Shown: positions 50,675-59,747, counted from the first letter of the stretch. The stretch: 64,000 nucleotides of DNA from Deminuibacter sp966424055 (GCA_966424055.1 CBJLMB010000002.1:310001-374000), one strand, 5' to 3'. Translations and numbers: made by a program. Notes: generated from the letters alone by a model not told the origin.

Positions 50675-51469
50675 TTACAGATAACCCTTCCAGATCAGCA
50701 GCAGCAGCACAATGCCCACTATAACCCGGTACCAGCCAAACAGGCGGAAACCGTATTTCTGTACATAGCTGATAAAGAATTTAATGGCCAGCAGGGCCAC
50801 AATAAAAGCCACCAGGTTGCCAAGGCCCAGCATCACCAGGTTATGTTTGTCTTTGAGTATTTCGGGATGTGTTTTAAATGTTTTCAGCAGTTTATAACCG
50901 GTTGCCGCTGCCATGGTGGGCACTGCCAGGAAAAAGGAAAACTCTGCTGCCAGTCCGCGGGTAAGCTTTTGCTGCATACCGCCGATAATACTGGCGGCAC
51001 TGCGGCTTACACCCGGTATCATGGCGAGGCATTGCCAGATGCCGATAACAAAGCCTTTGCCATAAGTGATACTTTCTTCACGCGTTACTGTTTGCTTGCG
51101 GAAAAGGCGGTCGATGAATAGCAGTACGATACCGCCCAGCAAAAGACTTACAGCCACCGTGGTGGGGCTTTCGAGCAGGGCATCTATTTTATCAGAGAAC
51201 AGGGCACCCAGTACCAGGGCCGGGATAACGGCAATGACCAGTTTGATGTAAAAATTCCAGCGGTTCAGCGGGAAGAATTTTTTCCAGTATAAAACAACCA
51301 CGGAGAGAATAGCGCCCAGCTGGATGGCTATCTCAAACAGTTTGGTAAAATCATCCGATGCAATGTGCAGTAAAGAACTGGTGATGATCATGTGCCCTGT
51401 AGAGGAAACAGGCAGAAATTCGGTGATACCTTCTACGATAGCTAAAACAATGGCTTCAAAGTTGGTCAT
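50675..51469 (-). CDS. uppP: Undecaprenyl-diphosphatase
   Basis: The 264-residue membrane enzyme (BacA/UppP type) recycles undecaprenyl pyrophosphate, the lipid carrier of peptidoglycan and other cell-wall synthesis. Conserved blocks are AIVEGITEFLPVSSTGHMII, with the catalytic Glu, and IPGVSRSAASIIGG, plus eight membrane helices. Bacitracin resistance is a known effect of this family. It is the last of ftsX-DUF3098-uppP; a weak hairpin with T6 separates it from DUF3098. Confidence 0.95.
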   Translation of the reverse strand: MTNFEAIVLAIVEGITEFLPVSSTGHMIITSSLLHIASDDFTKLFEIAIQLGAILSVVVLYWKKFFPLNRWNFYIKLVIAVIPALVLGALFSDKIDALLESPTTVAVSLLLGGIVLLFIDRLFRKQTVTREESITYGKGFVIGIWQCLAMIPGVSRSAASIIGGMQQKLTRGLAAEFSFFLAVPTMAAATGYKLLKTFKTHPEILKDKHNLVMLGLGNLVAFIVALLAIKFFISYVQKYGFRLFGWYRVIVGIVLLLLIWKGYL

Positions 51470-51507
51470 AGAATAAATTGAAGATACAGGTTATAAAAGC
51501 GATGACA

Positions 51508-51539
51508 CAAAAAAGCGATGGTTTGTTTAGGCCACCGCT
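51508..51539 (-). terminator. Attenuator-like hairpin between the DUF3098 gene and uppP
   Basis: On the minus strand AGCGGTGG (51539-51532) pairs with CCATCGCT (51521-51514), one mismatch, followed by TTTTTT. It could terminate part of the transcripts before uppP. Confidence 0.5.
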
Positions 51540-51561
51540 CGATCAGTATAGGATAATACGT

Positions 51562-51819
51562 TTATTGCTGTTGCTGTTTGGGCTTCTTGAAAATAGCATA
51601 GATCTCGATCAGTAATCCCAGCACAATAACAATAGGGGCAATGGTTACCCGGGTGGTGCTGTAGACAATCTTGTAATCGAACTGGTTGGGATCCTGGTTT
51701 TTGCCACCGGCCATCAGTATCATTCCCAGGGCCACTACTATGGCGCCAATGATCATCCATTTAAAATTGTCTTTAGTGAACAGGACAGAGGGGGCTGTTC
51801 TGGGCTTTTTATCCACCAT
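51562..51819 (-). CDS. DUF3098 domain-containing membrane protein
   Basis: The 85-residue protein has two membrane helices (WMIIGAIVVALGMILMAGG and RVTIAPIVIVLGLLIEIYAIF) joined by a short polar loop (DPNQFDYKIVYSTT), matching DUF3098. The family is restricted mainly to Bacteroidota and commonly lies between ftsX and uppP, as here, so a role in cell division or wall synthesis is plausible but unproven. Confidence 0.88.
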   Translation of the reverse strand: MVDKKPRTAPSVLFTKDNFKWMIIGAIVVALGMILMAGGKNQDPNQFDYKIVYSTTRVTIAPIVIVLGLLIEIYAIFKKPKQQQQ

Positions 51820-51920
51820 TCTTCAGTTTTTAGATGTTGCAAAATAAAGGTTTTCCCCGAAAAACAAGCGTTAATAAACCGGAAACGGCTACCGGGCCTG
51901 CGGTATAACCCTGCGGGGGC

Positions 51921-52796
51921 TTAATACAGGTCGTCCAGCTTCATTTTCAGGTATTTCATCACGCTGCGATGGGTGCTGAATACTGAAATAACCACGCCGA
52001 TCACCATCATTCCGCCAAATAAAATAAGCGTAAGCTGGTTATCGCGGATGGCTTTGAGCTGCGGAAACTGGTTTTCGGCCCATTGGATCAGACCGAACAG
52101 AATAGCAATAGCAATGGCAGCGCTGATCAGGCCATTTACCAGGGCCCTGAGATCCATGGGGCGGGCAATAAAACTACGGGTGGCGCCCACCATTTGCATG
52201 GTTTTGATCAGGAACCGGTTGCTGAACATGGCCAGCCGGATGGTATTATCGATGCTCACTATAACAATCACACAAAGTACAATGGCCACTACCAGGAATA
52301 TCAGTCCCAGCTTACTGGCCCTTTCATTCAGGTTGGTTACCAGTGTTTGCGGGTATTGCAGGTCGGTGATCTGGTTGCCATAGGCGCTCAGCAGCTGCGT
52401 GGATATTTTTTGCAGGCTGTCTTTGGTAACATAATCGGCCCGGGTATAAAAATCGATGCTTTCGGGCAGGGGGTTATAATCCAGGAATTTTGACCAGTCT
52501 TCATTATTGTCTTTGTTCCAGAGCTCTTTGGCCGTTTCTTTATTGATATATTTTACTTCCTTGGCATAAGGCTGGGAGGCAATATACTGCTGTATCTGGG
52601 CGATGGTATCTTTGTTCAGCGTGCGGAGATAGGCACTGATACGGATATCTTCTTTAAATGAATTGCTGGCTTGTTTAAAGTTGAGGAAGAACCAGCCCAT
52701 GATGCCCATGATCAGCAGTACCAGGGCTACGCCGGTAATACTGTAGATATAACTTGGTTTGCTGCGTCTTGCAGCTGCTTTTCCAAACTGAGCCAT
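51921..52796 (-). CDS. ftsX: Cell division protein FtsX
   Basis: The 291-residue permease-like protein is the membrane partner of FtsE and controls peptidoglycan hydrolases at the division site. It has an N-terminal cytoplasmic tail, a first helix (YSITGVALVLLIMGIMGWFFLNF), a periplasmic domain of about 120 residues (DIRISAYLRTLNKDT, VKYINKETAKELW), and three C-terminal helices with TMQMVGATRSFIARPM. ftsE is not adjacent. The gene is divergent from leuS. Confidence 0.93.
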   Translation of the reverse strand: MAQFGKAAARRSKPSYIYSITGVALVLLIMGIMGWFFLNFKQASNSFKEDIRISAYLRTLNKDTIAQIQQYIASQPYAKEVKYINKETAKELWNKDNNEDWSKFLDYNPLPESIDFYTRADYVTKDSLQKISTQLLSAYGNQITDLQYPQTLVTNLNERASKLGLIFLVVAIVLCVIVIVSIDNTIRLAMFSNRFLIKTMQMVGATRSFIARPMDLRALVNGLISAAIAIAILFGLIQWAENQFPQLKAIRDNQLTLILFGGMMVIGVVISVFSTHRSVMKYLKMKLDDLY

Positions 52797-52856
52797 GCGA
52801 ACGATTTATTGGGTTTTGTACCGGGCAAATTTAGGGTTTTTGACGCCTTTATCACT

Positions 52857-52864
52857 TACATTTG
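52857..52864 (+). promoter_or_regulatory. Putative -7 box (TACATTTG) upstream of leuS
   Basis: TACATTTG matches TAnnTTTG. If used, the leuS leader would be about 220 nt long. No TTG at proper spacing is present, so the call is uncertain. Confidence 0.4.
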
Positions 52865-53089
52865 CACTCACTCTTAACGATTGTTTCACGGCCTTAGTAT
52901 GAATAAGATGCACTTTTTGTGCAGTACAGGATGCCTGGAACAATGTGCATGCATGACGACCGGCCCCTGTTCAGCCTGTTTTCCCGGTGGTTGCGGCGTT
53001 TCCCTGTATACTTTTACAGAACAATGGCAGGTATCCCGTACGTACAGAGAAAACACGGAAAAAAGAACATTATACACGTATATCGAATT

Positions 53090-55870
53090 ATGGAATACAA
53101 TTTTCGCTCGATCGAGAAAAAGTGGCAGCAGTATTGGAATGAGACGAATGCCTACAGGGTAAGCAACAACAGCGACAAGCCCAAATATTATGTGCTGGAT
53201 ATGTTTCCCTATCCCAGTGGGGCAGGGCTGCATGTGGGCCATCCGCTGGGGTATATCGCCAGCGATATTTTTGCCAGGTTCAAAAGGCTGAAAGGGTATA
53301 ATGTGCTTCATCCCATGGGATATGATGCGTTTGGCCTGCCGGCCGAACAGTATGCTATTGACCATGGTGTACACCCGGCCGTATCTACCGATCAGAATAT
53401 TGCCAATTTCCGTAAACAGCTTGACAATATCGGGTTCTGTTTCGACTGGGAAAGGGAAGTGCGTACCAGCGATCCTGCTTATTATAAATGGACCCAGTGG
53501 ATCTTTCTGCAACTGTTCAACAGCTTTTACAACCGGCAGACCAGCATGGCCGAACCTATTGCCGGCCTCATCGCTTCTTTTGAAAAAGAAGGCAATAGCC
53601 TGCATCCGGTACCCAATTCACAGTTTCAGCTGCCCGGTGCAGCCGGGGCCGCCTTCACCGCCGCCGACTGGCAGCGTTTTGATGAGGCTACCCGGGCTTC
53701 CATCCTGATGGAATACCGCCTGGCTTTTTGTGGTTATGGAGAAGTAAACTGGTGCGAAGCACTGGGTACGGTACTGGCTAATGATGAGGTGATCAACGGT
53801 GTAAGTGAGCGCGGCGGCTATCCTGTAGTGAAAAAGAAGCTGCGCCAGTGGTACCTGCGTATCACGGAATATGCCGACCGTCTTCTTGAAGGACTGGAAC
53901 GTATCGAGTTCAGCGAGGCAATGAAGGAAATGCAAACCAACTGGATAGGTAAAAGCTATGGCGCCGAGATCGATTTTGATATCAGCGGCCAGGAAGCCTC
54001 AGGCAACAGGCTGCGTGTATACACCACCCGTCCCGATACTATTTTTGGTGTGGACTTTATGGTAGTGGCTCCCGAGCATGAATTGATTGCCCAAATAACC
54101 ACACCTGCACAGAAAGCAGCGGTAGAACAATATGTGGCCTATGTAAAAAGCCGCAGCGAGCGCGAGCGGATGGCCGAGAAGAAGATCACCGGTTGTTTCA
54201 CCGGGGCTTATGCGGTGAACCCGTTCAACGGACGGCAAATACCGGTTTGGATATCTGAATATGTGCTGGCCGGCTATGGCACAGGCGCTATCATGGCCGT
54301 ACCCTGCGGTGATGAGCGCGATTTTAAATTCGCACAACATTTTTCCATTCCCATTACCAATATTATCGGTGAGGCATTTAATGGAACAGAAGCCAATCCT
54401 ACCAAAGATGCCCTACTGTGTAACAGCAATTTCCTGGATGGTATGGTGATGCGTGATGCGATGGAAGTGGTGATGAACAGGCTGGAAGAAAAAGGTATTG
54501 GCAAACGCAAGGTGAACTACCGGATGCGGGACGCGGCTTTCAGCCGCCAGCGCTACTGGGGTGAGCCTTTCCCGATAAAATGGATCAATGGTATTGCTTA
54601 CCCGCTTGATGTAAAAGACCTGCCGCTGGAATTGCCGCATGTAGAAAAATATGGTCCTGGCCCCGAAGGGGAAGGCCCGCTGGCCAATGTACCGGAATGG
54701 ACAGCACAACACCTGGAAACGAATACCATGCCTGGCTATGCCGGTTCATCCTGGTATTTTCTGCGTTATATGGATCCGCATAATGCCGATACTTTCTGCG
54801 ACCGCAAGGTGAGTGATTACTGGGAACAGGTAGATCTTTATATCGGTGGCACTGAACATGCTGTAGGGCATTTGCTGTACAGCCGTATGTGGACGAAAGC
54901 TTTGTTCGACCTGGGCTATATCGGCCATGATGAACCGTATAAAAAACTGGTGAACCAGGGAATGATCCAGGGCAGCAGCCGCTTTGTTTACAGGGTAAGG
55001 GGTACCAACCAGTTTGTTTCTTCGGGTCTTAAAGAGAATTATGAGGTAGACGAATTGCATGTAGATGTGAACATTGTAGACGGTGTGGAGCTGGATATTG
55101 AAGCCTTCAAAAACTGGCGCTCAGAATACCAGGATGCACAGTTTATCCTGGAGGATGGAAAATATATATGCGGCACGCTGGTTGAAAAAATGAGTAAGCG
55201 CTTATACAATACAGTTAACCCGGATGACCTGGTAAACAAGTTCGGCGCCGATACTTTCCGTATGTATGAAATGTTCCTTGGTCCTGTTGAACAAAGCAAG
55301 CCCTGGGATACCAAAGGTATCGAAGGGGTACACCGTTTTCTGCGTAAACTGTGGCGCCTGTTTTTCGACGAGCAGAAAGGCCGTGTATGGACCACAGAAA
55401 AACCTGTTGATACCGAATTGAAGGTGTTGCATAAAGCCATCCGCAAAATTGAAGAAGATACAGAGCGCTTTTCTTTCAATACGGCCGTGAGTGCTTTCAT
55501 GGTATGTGTAAATGAACTCAGTGAACTGAAATGCAATAAGAAAGATATACTGCAGCCATTACTGATACTGTTAACACCTTATGCCCCGCATGTGGCAGAA
55601 GAGTTATGGCATGAGCTGGGTAATACCGGAAGCATACTGGATGCAGCATATCCTGTATTTGAAGAAAAATATGTAGTGGAATCCACCAAAGAATACCCCA
55701 TAAGCATCAATGGCAAGCTGCGTACCACCATCAACCTGAGCCTGGATGCGGCACAGGAAGAGATAGAGCAGATTGTACTGGCCAACGAAATAGTACAGAA
55801 ATGGACTGAAGGCAAACCACCCAAGAAATTCATTTTTGTGAAGGGCCGGATGGTGAATGTGGTGGTGTAG
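53090..55870 (+). CDS. leuS: Leucine--tRNA ligase
   Basis: The 926-residue class I synthetase charges tRNA-Leu. The HIGH motif is HVGH at 48-51 (PYPSGAGLHVGHPLGY), the CP1 editing domain lies in about 225-440 (VYTTRPDTIFGVDFMVVAPEH), and the signature loop is KMSKR at 700-704, with Arg replacing the usual final Ser. The C-terminal anticodon-binding helices and the final lid domain follow (NAEE-type APHVAEELW, ISINGKLRTTI). The frame is open to 52919, but conserved sequence starts at MEYNFRSIEKKWQQYW. The 293 bp before it contain only the possible promoter. Confidence 0.96.
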   Translation: MEYNFRSIEKKWQQYWNETNAYRVSNNSDKPKYYVLDMFPYPSGAGLHVGHPLGYIASDIFARFKRLKGYNVLHPMGYDAFGLPAEQYAIDHGVHPAVSTDQNIANFRKQLDNIGFCFDWEREVRTSDPAYYKWTQWIFLQLFNSFYNRQTSMAEPIAGLIASFEKEGNSLHPVPNSQFQLPGAAGAAFTAADWQRFDEATRASILMEYRLAFCGYGEVNWCEALGTVLANDEVINGVSERGGYPVVKKKLRQWYLRITEYADRLLEGLERIEFSEAMKEMQTNWIGKSYGAEIDFDISGQEASGNRLRVYTTRPDTIFGVDFMVVAPEHELIAQITTPAQKAAVEQYVAYVKSRSERERMAEKKITGCFTGAYAVNPFNGRQIPVWISEYVLAGYGTGAIMAVPCGDERDFKFAQHFSIPITNIIGEAFNGTEANPTKDALLCNSNFLDGMVMRDAMEVVMNRLEEKGIGKRKVNYRMRDAAFSRQRYWGEPFPIKWINGIAYPLDVKDLPLELPHVEKYGPGPEGEGPLANVPEWTAQHLETNTMPGYAGSSWYFLRYMDPHNADTFCDRKVSDYWEQVDLYIGGTEHAVGHLLYSRMWTKALFDLGYIGHDEPYKKLVNQGMIQGSSRFVYRVRGTNQFVSSGLKENYEVDELHVDVNIVDGVELDIEAFKNWRSEYQDAQFILEDGKYICGTLVEKMSKRLYNTVNPDDLVNKFGADTFRMYEMFLGPVEQSKPWDTKGIEGVHRFLRKLWRLFFDEQKGRVWTTEKPVDTELKVLHKAIRKIEEDTERFSFNTAVSAFMVCVNELSELKCNKKDILQPLLILLTPYAPHVAEELWHELGNTGSILDAAYPVFEEKYVVESTKEYPISINGKLRTTINLSLDAAQEEIEQIVLANEIVQKWTEGKPPKKFIFVKGRMVNVVV

Positions 55871-55884
55871 AGTAAAATAGGAGA

Positions 55885-56520
55885 CTATAGATATTCCATA
55901 TCTTCAAGATATGGAATATCTGATTTACCAACGGGATTCACTAAATGATACCTGATAAATGCATCACGCCCTCCAAATCTGTCCATAATTTCCTTTGTAA
56001 CCGTGCTTTCCTCCGAAGCAATCACCTGGCTATATGAGCTGTATAAATACTCCTGGAACCTGTCAGCAACTTTATGTTTATATGGGTTTTGATGAATGTA
56101 ATTGACCACTGCAATAAAATACTCATCTGTCTCAATCAGCTTTCTTTTGAAATTCTTTTCCAATAAACTGCCTGTTCGCTTTTCCTGTATTTTGATGGCT
56201 TTGGCATAAGAAAGAAAAAAACGCCTGAACTGCTCACTGACGATTTCTTCAGGCTTTGTCAGTAATGAAGCTCCTTTAACTAAAGTTTGTTTTTGGAGAT
56301 CGACCTCAGCAAAATTTTTTATATAAACAAGCAGGTGAAAATGATTGGGCAGAAGACAATAGGCATAGCAACAAAGGTAATCAGCAAGATACTCATTGAA
56401 TTTTTTCAGGAAATAGAAATAGTTGTCCGGTTTAAAGAAAAGAGGGCCTCCATTATTTCCCCTGTTGAAAATATGGTAGTAACCATTTTCCTTTAATGGA
56501 GGAAAATAATCGTTTATCAT
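55885..56520 (-). CDS. REP-associated tyrosine transposase (RAYT, IS200-like Y1 family)
   Basis: The 211-residue protein is a Y1/HUH transposase. The HUH motif is His-Phe-His in LLPNHFHLLVY near residue 60, preceded by YYHIFNRGNNGG. The probable catalytic Tyr is in EYFIAVVNYIHQNPYKH near residue 135-140. RAYTs nick and join single-stranded DNA at REP hairpins and are domesticated rather than self-spreading. The gene lies between two identical palindromic repeats, and the last 11 codons (DIPYLEDMEYL) are inside copy 1. It is inserted between leuS and the S41 gene on the opposite strand. Confidence 0.88.
   Translation of the reverse strand: MINDYFPPLKENGYYHIFNRGNNGGPLFFKPDNYFYFLKKFNEYLADYLCCYAYCLLPNHFHLLVYIKNFAEVDLQKQTLVKGASLLTKPEEIVSEQFRRFFLSYAKAIKIQEKRTGSLLEKNFKRKLIETDEYFIAVVNYIHQNPYKHKVADRFQEYLYSSYSQVIASEESTVTKEIMDRFGGRDAFIRYHLVNPVGKSDIPYLEDMEYL
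55889..55921. repeat. REP-like palindrome, copy 1 (overlaps the 3' end of the RAYT gene)
   Basis: A 16-bp perfect inverted repeat (AGATATTCCATATCTT and complement) around a single C. The same 35-bp sequence, palindrome plus GA, recurs at 56543-56577. On the minus strand it encodes the last residues of the transposase. No T run follows, so it is not a terminator of leuS. Confidence 0.85.
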
Positions 56521-56542
56521 AGGCTGGCTTTTAGGTAACTAA

Positions 56543-56577
56543 AGATATTCCATATCTTCAAGATATGGAATATCTGA
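56543..56577. repeat. REP-like palindrome, copy 2 (upstream of the RAYT gene)
   Basis: Identical over 35 bp to the copy at 55889-55923 and in the same orientation. It sits 23 bp before the RAYT start codon and 19 bp before the S41 gene start. Confidence 0.85.
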
Positions 56578-56595
56578 CCGTTTAAACCCCATATT

Positions 56596-57375
56596 ATGAA
56601 ACTAAACTGGCTGCTGTTGATAACGCTACTCATGTCAACCAGGCTTAATGTGCAGGCGCAGGAAGCCTATTTCCTCTCCAAGCCTGCTTTAACTCCCGAT
56701 GGGCAATCGGTTATTTTCAGCTTTGAAGGTGATTTATGGAAAGCCAATATCCAGGATGGTAAGGCACTCCGTATCACCGCCATGCAGGGCTATGAAACAG
56801 ATGCCCGTGTATCACCCGATGGCAAATGGATCGCTTTTACAGGAAGACAGTATGGCAATGCCGATGTTTTTATCATGCCAGTAGAAGGAGGCGAGGTAAA
56901 ACAACTAACCACTTTCAGCGGTAATGATGAGGTAAGCTCCTGGAGCTGGGATTCAAAATATATTTATTTCACCAGCAGCCGTATGGGCCCTGCCTCCACT
57001 TATAAGGTGAGCATCAGCGGCGGAACAGCTAAAAAGGTTTTTGGCGATTATTATTTTTTATTCGACCATAATGTGGCCGAACATCCCACCAGTGGTGAAT
57101 TGTTTTTTAATGATACCTGGGAAAGCAGTTTCCAGGTGCAGCGCAAACGGTACAAAGGCCCTTTCAATCCCGATATACAATCGTATAATCCCGCAACAAA
57201 AAAATACAAACGCTATACCGACTGGGCAGGAAAAGATTTCGGTGCCACAATTGACAGAAAAGGTGATATCTATTTTATATCAGATGAAGCCAATGGCGAA
57301 TACAACCTGTACACTTTCCATGATGGAAAAAAAGAAGCGCTGACCACTTTCAGCTCATCTATCAAAAATGCGTAG
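56596..57375 (+). CDS. S41 Tricorn-like protease, N-terminal fragment before the amber codon
   Basis: The 259-residue fragment has a signal peptide (WLLLITLLMSTRLNVQAQ) and PD40 beta-propeller repeats, recognisable by SPDGKWIAFTGRQYGNADVFIMP and YFTSSRMGPASTYKVSISGG. It ends ...SSSIKNA before TAG. It has no protease domain, so on its own it would be inactive. Confidence 0.75.
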   Translation: MKLNWLLLITLLMSTRLNVQAQEAYFLSKPALTPDGQSVIFSFEGDLWKANIQDGKALRITAMQGYETDARVSPDGKWIAFTGRQYGNADVFIMPVEGGEVKQLTTFSGNDEVSSWSWDSKYIYFTSSRMGPASTYKVSISGGTAKKVFGDYYFLFDHNVAEHPTSGELFFNDTWESSFQVQRKRYKGPFNPDIQSYNPATKKYKRYTDWAGKDFGATIDRKGDIYFISDEANGEYNLYTFHDGKKEALTTFSSSIKNA

Positions 57376-59709
57376 GTGAATGCAGAAGGTGGAAAAGTGG
57401 TTTTTGAAAAAGATTACCAGCTCTGGTTATATGATGCCGCCTCGCGTAAGGCTTCAAAGCTGGCTATCCATATTATCCGCAATAATGTGCTGCCCAAGGA
57501 AAAGGATTTTGATGTGAAAGGAAATATCACTGCATTTGATGTGTCTTCAGATGGTAAAAAACTCGCTTTTGTATCGCGCGGTGAATTGTTTGTAAGTGAT
57601 GTGGAAGGGAAATTTGTTCAACAGATGGAGCGCGGCACCGCAGAAAGGGTGAAAGAGGTGAAATGGCTGGGTGATAATAAAACACTTTTATTCAGCCAAA
57701 CACTGGCAGGCTTTACAAACTGGTATACCATAGCAGCCGATGGCAGTGCGCCGCTGAAACAACTTACTTCAGACCAGCGCAATAACCGCGCACTGGTACT
57801 GAATAAAAAAAGAACCATGGGCGTTTACCTCAGTGGCAGGGATGAGGTGCGGCTGCTGAACCTGAAATCAATGGAAAGCCGCGTCCTGGTGAAAGATGAG
57901 GTATGGGGCTTTCAAAACGGCGATATTGGTTTTTCACCTAACGATGAGTATGTGATGTTCACCGCATTCAGGCATTTTGAGCAGGATATCCTGGTGCACA
58001 ATATAAAGGAGAATAAAACCATCAATATCACCAATACGGCGATCAGTGAAAACTCGCCTGTATGGTCGCCCGATGGTAAGTACCTTTATTTTATCTCTTC
58101 CCGCCTGCATCCTGCCTATCCCACAGGTATGCAGGAGCCAAAAGTATATCGCCTGGCCCTCCAGAAAAATGATGAGCCTTACCGTATTGATAAATACAAC
58201 GATCTGTTCAAAAGCGAGAAAAAAGATACCGCGAAGAAAAAAGATACTGCTGTCGCACCTATACGCATTGATATCAATGGTATCGAAAACCGTATAGAAC
58301 AGATCGGTCCTTCTTTCGGTGAACAATACCTGCTTACCGTACTGCAAAAAAATGATGCGGCTACGGTGTTATACCTGAGCAACCATGCAGAAGGCAAAAT
58401 GGCATTGTATAAAACCGTGCTGGAACCTTTTGAAGCACCCAAAACAGAACGTATCAGCGGTGCTGATGGCGGTAGTTTCGATTTTGCTGAAGCCGGAGAC
58501 AAATATTTTGTGCTGTTCAGGGGCGGCATTGCCAAACTGGATCTGGAGAAAAACAAGGTTGATCCTATCAGCATTGCCTATACATTCCGCAGGAGCCTGG
58601 CCGGCGAATTTCAGCAGGTGTTTGCTGAAACATGGGCACAGCTGCAGGAGAATTATTATGATGAACATTTTCACGGTCTCGACTGGAATAAAACCAAACA
58701 GTATTATCAGCAATTCCTCCCTTACCTGAATAACAGGGCCGACCTCCGGGTATTGCTGAACGATATGCTGGGAGAGCTCAACTCTTCTCACCAGGGTTTT
58801 AGTTCTTCCGGCGATGAGGAAAACATCGCATTACGCAATGCAACCATGGAAACTGGGATCGTTTTTGAGAACAATGATCCTTACAAAGTGAGCTATGTGT
58901 TGGAGAACAGTCCTGCCGATAATAGAAATACCAGCCTGCAAAAAGGAGATGTACTGGTTAAAGTGAATGGTGAACCCGTGAACCCCACTGCAGACCGTTA
59001 CAGCTATTTCACAAAGCCCTCGCTCGACAAGGAATTGCAGCTGACTTTTAAAAGAGGCGGCGAAACAATTGAGGTGAAGGTGCATCCCATTGCATCACTG
59101 AATGATGGTTTGTATAACCAGTGGATCGACAATAATAAGAAGCGGGTGGAAGAAAAAACCAACCACCGCATTGCCTATGCCTGTATGAAGAATATGGGGC
59201 AGCAGGAGCTGGAACGTTTTATACTCGAAATGACCAGGCAGCTGCCCGATAAGGATGGGCTTATTCTCGACCTGCGCTACAATACCGGTGGCAATGTACA
59301 TGACCAGGTGCTGAACTTTTTATCACAGCGCTCTTACCTGCAGTGGAAATACCGTGAAGGCAAGCCGACCAGGCAGCCGAACTTTGCCCCCAGTGATAAA
59401 CCGGTCATCCTGCTAACCAATGAACAGTCTCTGAGTGATGCAGAAATGACTTCTGCCGGATTCAAGGCATTGAAGCTGGGTAAAATTGTGGGCAACGAAA
59501 CCTATCACTGGATCATTTTCACCAGCGGCGCAGGAATGGTAGATGGCTCTTTTGTCAGGCTGCCGGCCTGGGGCTGTTATACGCTGGATGGCAAAGACCT
59601 TGAATTCAGCGGGGTTCAGCCTGATGTAAAAGTGATCAATACTTTCGAGGATAAACTAAATGGTAAAGATCCGCAGCTGGATACAGCCATCGACCTGATA
59701 TTGAAATAA
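57376..59709 (+). CDS. S41 Tricorn-like protease, C-terminal fragment after the amber codon
   Basis: The 777-residue part begins with a GTG (VNAEGGKVVFEKDYQLW) directly after the TAG, in the same frame. It holds the rest of the PD40 propeller, a linker, the C1 helical region (FHGLDWNKTKQYYQQFLPYLNN), a PDZ domain near 500-590 (LQKGDVLVKVNGEPVN), and the S41 peptidase domain with the catalytic-Ser region NEQSLSDAEMTSAGFKALKLGKIVG. It lacks a signal peptide; re-initiation at the GTG would leave it in the cytoplasm. Confidence 0.75.
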   Translation: MNAEGGKVVFEKDYQLWLYDAASRKASKLAIHIIRNNVLPKEKDFDVKGNITAFDVSSDGKKLAFVSRGELFVSDVEGKFVQQMERGTAERVKEVKWLGDNKTLLFSQTLAGFTNWYTIAADGSAPLKQLTSDQRNNRALVLNKKRTMGVYLSGRDEVRLLNLKSMESRVLVKDEVWGFQNGDIGFSPNDEYVMFTAFRHFEQDILVHNIKENKTINITNTAISENSPVWSPDGKYLYFISSRLHPAYPTGMQEPKVYRLALQKNDEPYRIDKYNDLFKSEKKDTAKKKDTAVAPIRIDINGIENRIEQIGPSFGEQYLLTVLQKNDAATVLYLSNHAEGKMALYKTVLEPFEAPKTERISGADGGSFDFAEAGDKYFVLFRGGIAKLDLEKNKVDPISIAYTFRRSLAGEFQQVFAETWAQLQENYYDEHFHGLDWNKTKQYYQQFLPYLNNRADLRVLLNDMLGELNSSHQGFSSSGDEENIALRNATMETGIVFENNDPYKVSYVLENSPADNRNTSLQKGDVLVKVNGEPVNPTADRYSYFTKPSLDKELQLTFKRGGETIEVKVHPIASLNDGLYNQWIDNNKKRVEEKTNHRIAYACMKNMGQQELERFILEMTRQLPDKDGLILDLRYNTGGNVHDQVLNFLSQRSYLQWKYREGKPTRQPNFAPSDKPVILLTNEQSLSDAEMTSAGFKALKLGKIVGNETYHWIIFTSGAGMVDGSFVRLPAWGCYTLDGKDLEFSGVQPDVKVINTFEDKLNGKDPQLDTAIDLILK

Positions 59710-59713
59710 AAAA

Positions 59714-59747
59714 CAAAGGCGCTTCAATTTGAAGCGCCTTTGCTTTT
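59714..59747. terminator. Terminator between the two convergent S41 genes
   Basis: CAAAGGCGCTTCAA (59714-59727) and its complement (59729-59742) form a 14-bp stem with T and A runs on the two sides, serving both genes. Confidence 0.88.

Larger units (their letters stand above)
56596..59709 (+). pseudogene. Tricorn-like S41 protease interrupted by one in-frame amber codon
   Basis: The open frame continues past a single TAG at 57373-57375 (codon 260) without frameshift, giving 1037 residues in total. The layout is the same as the intact neighbour at 59765-62971: signal peptide, WD40-like PD40 repeats, PDZ and S41 domains. CAG to TAG would be a one-base change. The two parts are listed separately below. 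Whether this is a pseudogene, sequencing error, or read-through gene cannot be told from the sequence. Confidence 0.7.

Noticed and set aside
52919..53089. 57-residue N-terminal extension of leuS
   Set aside because: Not like any LeuRS start, cysteine- and arginine-rich; homology begins at MEYNFRSIEKKW, so ATG 53090 is used.
53018..53089. Riboswitch or T-box in the leuS leader
   Set aside because: No T-box sequence or matching stems seen, and T-boxes are not expected in this phylum.
55889..55921. leuS terminator
   Set aside because: Perfect hairpin but no T run on either side, and an identical copy stands upstream of the RAYT gene.
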